Origin: Henckelia pumila
Lineage: Eukaryota > Streptophyta > Magnoliopsida > Lamiales > Gesneriaceae
NCBI RefSeq assembly: GCF_033568475.1
Contig: NW_027331831.1
Coordinates: forward strand, 6,138,001-6,202,000
DNA length: 64,000 nt
Direction of reading: 5' to 3'
In this document: positions 27,662 through 36,825 of the stretch, piece after piece
How the letters are laid out: each line of letters begins with the position of its first letter
Numbering within the stretch: position 1 is the stretch's first letter
The notes under the pieces: model-generated
Databases searched by the model: none
The model's input: the letters and a program-made list of their open reading frames with translations, nothing else
What the model was told of the DNA's origin: nothing
Made by a program: the position numbers and the translations under genes

Positions 27662-27851
27662 TGTGCTAGATCTTGAGAATTGAAATTTTATTTCGAAAAG
27701 CAAAATCCTAACCAAACTGAAACCAAGAAGCTAATGGAAGAGACGAAGTGTACCGATAAAGCTTAATAATGAGGGGGTAGGTGGTGGTCAAAGTATTTGA
27801 TTGGTCAATGTCCACTAAAGTAGTGTGTTGCTCGTGGCCCATAATGTGTGT

Positions 27852-30530
27852 CATGCAGCGTATTGTGCCATCTTGGAGCATGTTCACAAGGATAAATCAT
27901 ATTGTGCCGTATTTCGGGAGGATTATTCTCAATTTATATGTAATTGTTCTACATAATAGACATTTTGATCCAAAGACACTTCCAATAGGGGAGTGTGATC
28001 CTCATGTCACACAATGGTTGTCCTACAATCAGAACGAATTGTTCTCGATTAAGTTATGATTATCTCGTTATTGTTTACTAGTTGTGCTCGACCTCAGAGT
28101 ATCGTGTTATTATAGATGAGTGAAATTATACCAAGTGGAAGTCCACAAATTGGTGTATTAGACGAGAAACAATCACATCAAACAACTCTCAAGTTTGAAA
28201 TTCGAAAAATATACCACAATAGTATACAATGATTTTTAGTGGACATCCACAAATGGTGAATTATCAATGTATTCCTCCTACACCATAGACAAAGTGGGGC
28301 ACAAGCCATTACAAGACAAACACTTGGGTGATGGTTCCATCAATCTCTATAGATTGAAATATCCTCTTCACTTGTATCATGCAGCGTATTATACCATCTT
28401 GGAGCATGTTCACAAGGACAAATCATATTGTGCCGTATTTCGGGAGGATTATTCTCAATTTATATGTAATTGTTCTACATAACTGACATTTTGATCCAAA
28501 AACACTTCAAATAGGAGAGTGAGATCTTCATGTCACATAATGGTTGTCCTACAATCAGAACGAATTATTCTCTATTAAGTGACGATTATCCCATTATTGT
28601 TTACTAGTTGTGCTCGATCTCAGAGTCTCGTGTTATTATAGATGAGTGGAATCATACCAAGTGGAAGTCCACAAATTGGTGTATTAGACGAGAAACAATC
28701 ACATCAAACAACTCTCAAGTTTGGAATTTGAAAAATATACCACAATAGTATACATTGGTTGTTAGTGGACATCCACAAATGGTGAATTATCAATGTATTC
28801 CTCCTACACCATAGACAAAGTGGGGCACAAGCCATTACAAGACAAACACTTGGGTGATGGTTCCACCAATCTTTATAGACTAAAATATCCTCTTCACTTG
28901 TGTCATGCAGCGTATTGTACAATCTTGGAGCATGTTCATAAGGACAAATCATATTGTGCCGTATTTCGGGAGGATTATTCTCAATTTATATGTAATTGTT
29001 CTACATAACTGACATTTTGATCCAAAGACACTTTCATTAGGAAAGTGTAATCCTCATGGCCCACAATGTATGTCCTACAATCAGAACGAATTGTTCTCGA
29101 TTAAATAATATTTATCCCATCCATGCGTACTAGTTGTGCTCGATCTCTCACTGACTTGTTTTTAAAGATGAGTGGAATTAGAGTAAATGATAGTCCTTAA
29201 AGACGAGAAAACATCATATTAAACAAGTAATGAGTTTGGATTTCGGACAATATAGCCATATTATATACATTGGGTGGCAATGGACATCCACAATTGGTGC
29301 TCTCATTGGGTCATGATCAATGTCTCTCTCCTACATCTTAGACAATGTAGAGCACAATACATTACTAGACAAACACTTGGGTGATGGTTCTACCAATCTC
29401 TAAGGATGGAACACACCTCTCCACTTGTGTCATGCAGTGTATTATATGATTTTGGTGCATGTTAACATGGACATGCCTTATTGTTCCTCATATGGAAAAG
29501 ATTATTCTTCATAATTCAAAGATTGTTCCTAATACATGACATTTTGATCCAAAGACACTTTCAGTAGGAAAGTGTAATCCTCATGGCCCACAATGTATGT
29601 CCTACAATCAGAACGAATTGTTCTCGATTAAATAATATTTATCCCATCCATGCGTACTAGTTGTGCTCGATCTCTCACTGACTTATTTTTAAAGATGAGT
29701 GGAATTAGAGTAAATGATTGTCCTTAAAGACGAGAAAAAATCATATTAGATAAGTGTTTGTCCTACAATTGGAACACTTGGGTGATGGTTCCATCAATCT
29801 CTAAGGATTGAACACTCCTCTCCACTTGTGTCATGCACCGTATTGTACCATATTGGAGTGGAACACTTGGGTGATGGTTTCAAATTCATATTGGATTATT
29901 CTACATAACTGACATTTTGATCATAAGATACTTCCACTAGGGGAGTGTGATAATATACTTGCAGCCAGTCGAGCACGATATGTGTCCATCTTCACTGTAT
30001 TCTGATATTCCCACATCTCAGCCGAGTCACGGGCTAGACACTCTACCCACATGCATGCAAAAACACCACAATCAATTTATATGTAATTATTGGAGCATGT
30101 TCACAAGGACAAATCATATTGTGCCGTATTTCGGGAGGATTATTCTCAATTTATATGTAATTGTTCTACATAACTGATATTTTGATCCAAAGACACTTCC
30201 AATAGGAGAGTGAGATCCTCATGTCACACAATGTATGTCCTACAATCAGAACGAATTGTTCTCTATTAAGTGACAATTATCCCATTATTGTTTACTAGTT
30301 GTGCTCGATCTCAGAGTCTCGTGTTATTATAGAAGAGTGAAATTATACCAAGTGGAAGTCCACAAATTGGTGTCTTAGACTAGAATAAATCACATCAAGC
30401 AACTCTCAAGTATGGAATTCAAAAAATATACCACAATAGTATACATTGGTTGTTAGTGGACATCCACAAATGGTGAATTATCAATGTATTCCTCCTACAC
30501 CATAGACAAAGTGGGGCACAATTTTTAAAC
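27852..30530 (+). repeat. Tandem array with a 526-bp period inside the MULE
   Basis: The marker CATGCAG(C/T)GTATT occurs at 27852, 28378, 28904 and 29431, giving spacings of 526, 526 and 527. Shorter or rearranged units follow to 30530. Another marker, TACACCATAGACAAAGTGGG, recurs at about 28276, 28802 and 30496, with a diverged copy near 29333. Units two and three each hold a near-identical 71-codon open frame (28267 and 28793), most simply a by-product of the repeat. The array lies between the two passenger genes and is interrupted at 29950-30068 by sequence copied from the protease gene. Confidence 0.93.
29950..30068 (-). repeat. Duplicated fragment of the ULP1-like last exon embedded in the array
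   Basis: This segment matches 30626-30745 of the protease's final exon at about 90% by eye. Shared blocks include TACTTGCAGCCAGTC, GTGTCCATCTTCAC, AGTCACGGGCTAGACACTC and TACCCACATGCATGCA. It is out of the gene context and cannot be translated as the protease for more than this piece. Confidence 0.9.
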
Positions 30531-30584
30531 ATACTTACATACTGTATCTCCATAAACCATAAAAGCATACAAAGACTATACATG

Positions 30585-33500
30585 TTAATCAAAGTTGTTT
30601 TTCAGCATTCCCCTTTCGTGACATAAAATACTTGCAGCCAGTCTTGCACGATAGGTGTCCATCTTCACAGTATTTTGATATGTCCACATTTCATCTGAGT
30701 CACGGGCTAGACACTCTACCCACATGCATGCATAAACACCACAGTCAAGTGTTTCACCTTGATGACGCATACGTTCCCTCAACACAGCGGAGTCGGGTAT
30801 GATGAAATTTGAATGATGACGAACCCAACCAACCAAAAAACGTGCCTTCAAAGATAAATATTATCAAAACACATTTATACAATTCACATAACATGACACA
30901 ACGAAAACTCACCAACGTTCTACATGCCCCTAGGCTGAACGAATCGGGAAGTAAATTCCACATTTTGAACACACCTTCCTTTGCGTGAAACACTAGCAGA
31001 AACCAATGCGCTCTGCTATTGATTGGAAAAATGAGGTATTTGCATCTCTTAAACAAATCACCATTCATTTTCTGCAAAAATAACTTTGAGGCAGAAGAGA
31101 GTCGCGAAAAAAAAGAGTCGTAATCATTATTTTGAACCTTCATTTTTTTCCCAAATTTTTTGAGGTGCTCAAACAATTCTGCCTGCAAATGAAAGAACAA
31201 GAAAAATGAAAAATTAACTCAAGTGTATAGTATATCAAACGTAAAATATTAAAATTTTACTAACCTGCACCAAAGTGTCCATGCAAAATATTTAATTTCC
31301 ATTATCCACACTGAATTTTTCCATCATCCGCATTTGAACATTTATAATCTTATGACTAACAAGCTTACCAAACAAGAAATCACAGAAAACGGACCCTGGT
31401 AAATGGACAATTCCGTCTAGCCAAACATCAACACTACAAGAAAATACGAATTATTTTGTATTAAAAAAAGATCCCAAAAAAAGATTAAAATTAATACACG
31501 ATCTTTCAGATAGAAAGTCATACACTATGTCATCACTCAAAAGATATTCTTTCAACAATTTTTTCTCTTCGTCAGTGGCTTCTTCATGTCCACATAAATT
31601 TGTTCTACCTTGATATTCACCAGTCCAAGCCTTACTCAAGTCGTTATCAGGTAGCTCCTCAACATCAATTACTTTATTTGCCTACATCAGAATACACAAA
31701 GATGGTAAAAAACAATAAAGATTTCCACGAATTAAAATATATGACTTCAATATCAAATAATCAAGGTTAAAGGAAGGTTTCTATCAAAGTTAAACCTTTT
31801 TTCTTCCCTTCCTCTTTGGCGTGGTACTGGGTGGAGTTACAAACATTGACGGTTTTCTTTTCTTTACCCGATCACCCCTCGTTCTGACATTATCGACAAT
31901 AGAAGATTGAAAATTAATGATTTCCTCAACCTTCTCAGAATTATCGTCAGTCTCGTCCACCCCACCACTTTTGTCAAAAGTATTCTCATCAATACGACTT
32001 TCAACCACGTTGGTTGAAATATCACCCGCAGAAACATTGTTCTCTTTAACCACTTTTGTTACAATATTATCCAACAACTTATCAATCTCATTCAGATCTT
32101 CACTACTACCGTCACATGATCCGTTAAGAGAATTCTCTCCATCAGCTTTGTTTTTTTTCATTCTCATGTCACCACTTTCTTCATTTTTATCCCTCCCAAG
32201 CTCAGCACCAACAACACCTTTTCCATCCCCCAAGTCATCAACACCTATACTTTCTTTCATCTCAAACTCGATACCAGCCACACCCTTTCCCTTACCCAAT
32301 CCGTCAGCACATACATCTTCACCCTTCTTCAATTCACCAATATCTGAAATTTTTGTCTCAACCAATTTCTGAACAACCTCACCTTCTGCATTCAAATTTT
32401 CAGATAAATCAACACAATTGTTGACAGGCATATCAACAAAATCATTTAAATTACCTCATAGGTCATGACTCGCACTCAACTCCTCTTGCTCATCGGTTTC
32501 ATTAATTCCATCAGCAGCGTCATCAACACTCAGATCATTATCAACTACAATGTCCTTGCCTTTGCGATTTCGAGCAAATTCTTTCTCCAAATTCAGATTT
32601 TCTTTCAAATCAAACAGCTTCCTCTTAGTGCCAACTCTCTCACGTTTCAGCTGCGCACAAGTTCTTTTCAACATTTTAATCTCAGCAATTTGTTTATTCA
32701 CAATTTTTTCTAGTTCACAATTATCTCTGCTGCCTCCTTGTTCCTTTGAAACCGACAGCAACAACTACAACAACAAAGAAGTTAATGAAGAATATTTCTT
32801 ATTTTTAAAACGTGAAATGAAGGATGCTACTCAAATTACCTTGTTCTCCAACAACATTTCCTCTTCAAGAAAGAGATGAATCGACAAAACCTGATCCAAA
32901 AACAAATATATATCATGCAAACCTCCAGCATTCGAAATATGATTAGTAAAAAAGAAGATACCTTGGTTGACGATATGGCATCAAAAGCCACTTCAGCTTT
33001 CACAGCATCCAACTTGATCTTGATTTTTTCGAAACGAAACAGGCGGGGGCAGATATGAACACCACGAGGGACGGCTAATGACGGCACTCTTTCATAGAAC
33101 CAAGCCTAAGCAAAAAATCATATAAGTAAACAAATTCAACAAATTAATAGCACAATAACTCAGATAATTATATACTAACCATCAAACCAGCCGTGCAACC
33201 ATCCAAATACAATTTACTCGCTTGATTGTCCAATTCTCGGTATAAAAACCTAAACGCAGCATCTCCCCATCCAAACTCAAAAAAAGTGCTCAGTTCATCA
33301 ATATAGGGAAAGATAAAAGCAGGAGTAATGTAATTATCAGTCGAGAATATTACAGAATTAAATATGAACAAAATGAACATTCGAACAAAGTCATCAATGT
33401 CAGCTTCGACATTACTACTCGCAAGGAAAACAAGCTTTTTTTTATAACGATCCTATGAGTGTTGCTTATTTTCCCTCCGAAATGCCGAGACAGAAAGCTT

Positions 33501-34496
33501 GATTCAAGCTTGAGGTCCAGATCAACTTGTTGACCTCTCTGATGCAAACCAAGCACGATTGAGAAGTCTCTTGATGTGAAAGGAATGGAAATATCGCCAC
33601 CAACAACGAACGAGCATGAAGGACTATCAAATCTTTTAAACAGATAGTCAACCCTGCCACTACTCACAGGTAGAACAGGCATGTCTATCCATTTACAGAA
33701 TGGAGTTTCTTTTATTCTGCTCATTTGTTCATTCCCTATGACCACCTTCAACTCCTCCATTATTTTTTTACAATAGGCGGGAGAACATCGAGTAAATATA
33801 ACCTTGCCACTTTTGATCGACTCAAAATCATCACATATTTTCTCTTCATCAGCCATTTCTAATATTTAAAAATCATTACAAAAATTTTACATTATAAAAA
33901 TAACAGAATGGAATATTGCATGGAAAAGAACAAAAACTTCAAATTTGGGAACAATTGGATACTTTTATACAGAAATTTATCAATTGTCTTCAACAATATA
34001 ATATTATTGAATATATATTCAATAAATCACAAACATCACAACAACATAACAATATAGAATTCATTTACGAAGATTCTTCAAAAATAATTTCAAGAACAAA
34101 ACCCTAAAAATTGGGGATAAATAATTTAAACTGAGGAACTGTCAAAATTAAATACAAAATTTAGAAATAATGATGCGAATGTTTCGACAAATATATGCAA
34201 ACAAGAACGGTACTAAGACAATTGAGCCACGAAACCCTAAAAATAATGGAAACACATAAATATTAAAGATTCTTACAATGAGGACCAAATTATTCCTCTA
34301 AACAAACAATTTTTCTCAGTTACTCGAGAAACTAATCATATATAGCGGCCAATTTAACAAATTTAAAACATGGTTCATCTATTTTTGATTTTTTCGACTT
34401 CTTCACCGTGCTAGATTTCTTTTCCTTCCGAACTCTAGAAGCTCTTTCAACTGACTTATCTTTTGAGTGTCTGCTTCGTCTAGTCAATGGTGCCAT
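30585..34496 (-). pseudogene. ULP1-like (C48) cysteine protease gene carried by the MULE, multi-exon, decayed
   Basis: Inferred pieces from the 5' end: a Lys/Ser-rich 50-codon exon starting at 34496; a DUF1985-like region 33856-33168; a short exon 33107-32965; 32892-32839; an acidic coiled-coil region 32764-31790; 31683-about 31495; about 31440-31262; and the protease core 31182-30913 and 30845-30585. The core has the C48 catalytic signatures: His in S-R-A-H-W-F-L-L-V-F, a downstream acidic segment (M-W-N-L-L-P-D-S), then the Gln and Cys of Q-G-E-T-L-D-C-G-V-Y. Such proteases cleave SUMO or related modifiers in host cells; in transposons their role is unknown. Lesions seen: a frame break with TAG near 33449, TGA at 32456 and TAA at 31292. 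Catalytic residues remain intact. The upstream exon joins are the least certain part. Confidence 0.8.
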
Positions 34497-34645
34497 TTTC
34501 TGATCTCAAAAACTTGTCGCAAAAGATCACTGCTTTCCTGCGGGAAGAATCGGTTGGGTGAAGGAGGGAAACTACCGATCGTCCCTGTTTTCTTGTTTTT
34601 TGTTTATTTGAAAAATAAAGTGAGGGATAGTGTTGGGTGTTTAAA

Positions 34646-34795
34646 TAAATTTTAGGGGCATTTTTGTAAACTGACCCAAATAGGGAGTTGTAACAAATAG
34701 CAGCCTTATGTCAGGGATTTAGAACAAATAATTGCTGACTTAGGGACTGAGGAGGAATTTATGTTTACTAGTAGGGATTTATCACAAATTTGCTG
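34646..34795 (-). repeat. Right terminal inverted repeat of the MULE
   Basis: This is the reverse-complement partner of 23111-23262. It is followed immediately by the 11-T target-site copy at 34796-34806. Confidence 0.88.
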
Positions 34796-35166
34796 TTTTT
34801 TTTTTTACATGAAAACTTGTAAATTTTTATTCAAATAAAGTCAAGTTCCAATTTCCAAAGCTTTCCATCCAACACGGAAAATTCCCAACTTCCTAGACAA
34901 ATGGAAAAGGAGGAAAAAGAAGCAACAAGAGCTACGTTATGATTTATGAGCTACGAAATTCGTCGTTCGCTTGATGTGTATGTGCGAGCCATGTAGATCT
35001 TCATTAGCTCATGTGAATGCTTGCATCGAAGTTAACGGATCAGAAAAAACTCGTAATCGTTTAATTTTTTTTTCATATGCAAAAACCAAACCTAATTCAT
35101 GTATCACCCATAGTTCAGCTTCCATCACATATTGTAGTGCTGGATTTCCTTTCAAAGATGCACAAA
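34796..35166 (-). mobile_element. 3' end of a minus-strand LINE (RNase H-like fragment with A-tail)
   Basis: Read on the minus strand, 35160-34935 encodes a degenerate RNase H-like (RVT_3) segment. It has E-A-E-L-W-V-I-H-E-L-G-L, L-R-V-F-S-D-P-L and a terminal N-F-V-A-H-K-S then stop, the usual end of plant LINE RNase H domains. One in-frame TGA interrupts it. About 130 bp of 3' untranslated sequence leads to a run of 11 A (T on plus, 34806-34796), which fits a LINE tail. Confidence 0.65.
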
Positions 35167-35174
35167 ATTGAAAT

Positions 35175-35757
35175 CAGGCCGGACCTGGTATGAGGCGAGT
35201 GAGTCCACAGCCTCAGGCGCAGGTCCAAAAGAGGGCCCAAAAAATATATACAATAGTATTATTATTGTATATGACCCATAAAATTTTTTAATTATTGCAA
35301 CTTTTCCAAAACAGGCCCAAGTTCGGGAGAGCCCAAAACAAATATATTTTCCATTATTATTTATACATTATATAGTTTTTCATCGCACAGTCCCAGATCA
35401 TTCAAGTTTGTTCCTTATCATTGAAGATTTTAAACTCCTTGCTCATGATGTTTCTTCTTGTTCTTTTGTGTTTGTCAGAAGATCAGCGAATCAGGCCGCC
35501 CACACTCTTGCTAGGGGGACTGCTTCTATGTCTGATCTAATAGAATTAAGTTTCTATCCTCCTACTACTGTAATTTCTCATGTACTTGTTTTAGATTTGG
35601 CTGATTTATAAAATCATCTTGCTTTTCAAAAAAAAAAAAAAATTCTACGGTCAGTGTTGAAAGATCCTCTTTGATAATTTTAATAATTGAAATATTAATT
35701 TGAGGGACCCAAATTTTAAGTTCGACTCAGGCCCTAAAACTCATAAGTACGGCACTG
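35175..35757 (+). mobile_element. Non-autonomous hAT-like element with a nested LINE fragment
   Basis: Perfect 8-bp target duplications (ATTGAAAT) lie at 35167-35174 and 35758-35765. The ends are short imperfect inverted repeats: CAGGCCGGACCTGGTATGAG at left, and CAGTGCCGTACTTATGAG when the right end is read in reverse complement. Eight-bp duplications and CAG-starting termini are typical of hAT elements. There is no transposase inside. Confidence 0.82.
35395..35643 (+). mobile_element. LINE 3' fragment (RNase H C-terminus plus A-tail) nested in the hAT-like element
   Basis: An open frame at 35408-35611 encodes F-V-F-V-R-R-S-A-N-Q-A-A-H-T-L-A-R, the C-terminal signature of the LINE RNase H domain. 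It ends at TAA 35609-35611, followed by a short 3' end and a run of about 14 A. The 5' part of the LINE is missing, as in normal 5'-truncated insertions. I could not identify a clear target duplication. Confidence 0.75.
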
Positions 35758-35806
35758 ATTGAAATATATATCTGCGTAGTGAATAATATTATTTTTTTCT
35801 CTATAA

Positions 35807-36120
35807 TCTCTCCCTATATATAAAGAATCTCCCCCTTAGACACCATTTTTTAAATTGCCGAAATTGCCCTTATGTAATATAAATATTATAATTTTATTTT
35901 TATTTGTTTTTTTTATATTTCAAATTTTCATAATTTTCTCAACTAAACATTGTAGATAAGATAAATTGATAAAAAAAAATTAAATTTATTTTTATATTAT
36001 TTTATAAATGTTAAAAAATAAATTTAAATATTATTTAAAAAATATTATTTATATATAACATACAATATTAAATATATTGCATGATTTTATACACACGCAA
36101 TGCGTGTTCGATTATGCTAG
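35807..36120 (+). mobile_element. Short non-autonomous Helitron-like element (314 bp)
   Basis: It starts TCTCTCCCTATATATAAAG after an A and ends TATGCTAG before a T. A six-base-pair hairpin (ACACGC-AAT-GCGTGT, 36093-36107) lies just upstream of the terminal CTAG. This is the canonical Helitron 3' structure. No coding capacity. Confidence 0.75.
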
Positions 36121-36242
36121 TATTTATTAAACCTGACTCATGTATAATGGGAAAATTCGAAGCTACATAGGTGTATTAACCCTTCTGCAGTTTGGTGGAT
36201 CTTGATTGGTCCATAATAGATGTGGGATCCACATAATTTTGC

Positions 36243-36292
36243 ATGTGTGGCCAACTGATGGCCACACATCTACAGTGATTATCTCACTGTAG
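36243..36292. repeat. Two back-to-back perfect hairpins upstream of EMC10
   Basis: The first has an 11-bp stem ATGTGTGGCCA with loop ACTGA (36243-36269). The second follows with no gap: 9-bp stem CTACAGTGA, loop TTATC (36270-36292). They lie about 530 bp upstream of the EMC10 start codon. Confidence 0.9.
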
Positions 36293-36612
36293 GATCGAAG
36301 TTTCATGTATAATGATCAGATTGACCTGTTGCAATATAAATCAAACTCAAATTGACATATACACTAATCATATCGCAACTAAACTACGTGCAAATATTAA
36401 CAGAAATGTAAAAATAAACAAAAATGGGAGAAATACTTGCACAACAAATTATTTGGAAAAGCAGTCGTGTAAGTTTCAAGAGTTCCATTAATAATAATAA
36501 TATTATTATTTATTAACTTTGTAATTTTTTTTAATTTTAAAGATTATTAGTGTTAGGCAAATTATTATTATTAATTTATTTCATATTATTATTATATATT
36601 AATGTCACTATG

Positions 36613-36628
36613 TTTTTATATATATAGG
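36613..36628 (+). promoter_or_regulatory. Possible TATA box for EMC10
   Basis: A TTTTTATATATATAGG run lies about 200 bp upstream of the EMC10 ATG. The region is AT-rich, so the call rests on position only. Confidence 0.3.
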
Positions 36629-36825
36629 ATTCAATTTAGATAATTAAACATTTCCAAAAAAATAGATAATTAAAAATATATTTGTTTGATCGAAATATAA
36701 AAATAAATAAATAAATAAAATTTCTTCTCTGATCGATGTTTCTTAACGAGACGAGATTGGAGTTCAAAAGCAGTGTACTGTGTGTGAATCATCATCGAAC
36801 CCTCGATTGATTCGATTTAGCGGCC

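Larger units (their letters stand above)
23111..34795 (+). mobile_element. Large Mutator-like element (MULE) carrying mudrA, a GRF-finger gene and a ULP1-like protease
   Basis: The terminal inverted repeats are about 150 bp each (23111-23262 and 34646-34795) and roughly 80% alike. Shared blocks include AATTTGTGATAAATCCCT, CCTCAGTCCC, TTATTTGTTCT and GTTTACAAAAATGCCCCTAA. Runs of exactly 11 T flank both ends (23100-23110 and 34796-34806), fitting the 9-11 bp target duplication of Mutator elements. Contents in order: duplicated 5' leader, mudrA transposase remnant on plus, GRF-finger/TM gene on minus, a 526-bp tandem array, and a C48 protease gene on minus that reads from near the right end. 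The combination of mudrA-type transposase and ULP1-like gene is the hallmark of Kaonashi (KI) MULEs described in Arabidopsis, rice and other plants. The transposase has several nonsense codons and frameshifts, so the copy is not autonomous now. Confidence 0.88.

Noticed and set aside
28267-29008. Two near-identical 71-codon open frames 526 bp apart
   Set aside because: They coincide with the repeat period and share no recognisable domain. They are explained by the tandem array and are not called as genes.
27852-30530. CRISPR-like array
   Set aside because: The units are 526 bp with no short conserved repeat and variable spacer pattern, and the organism is a plant.
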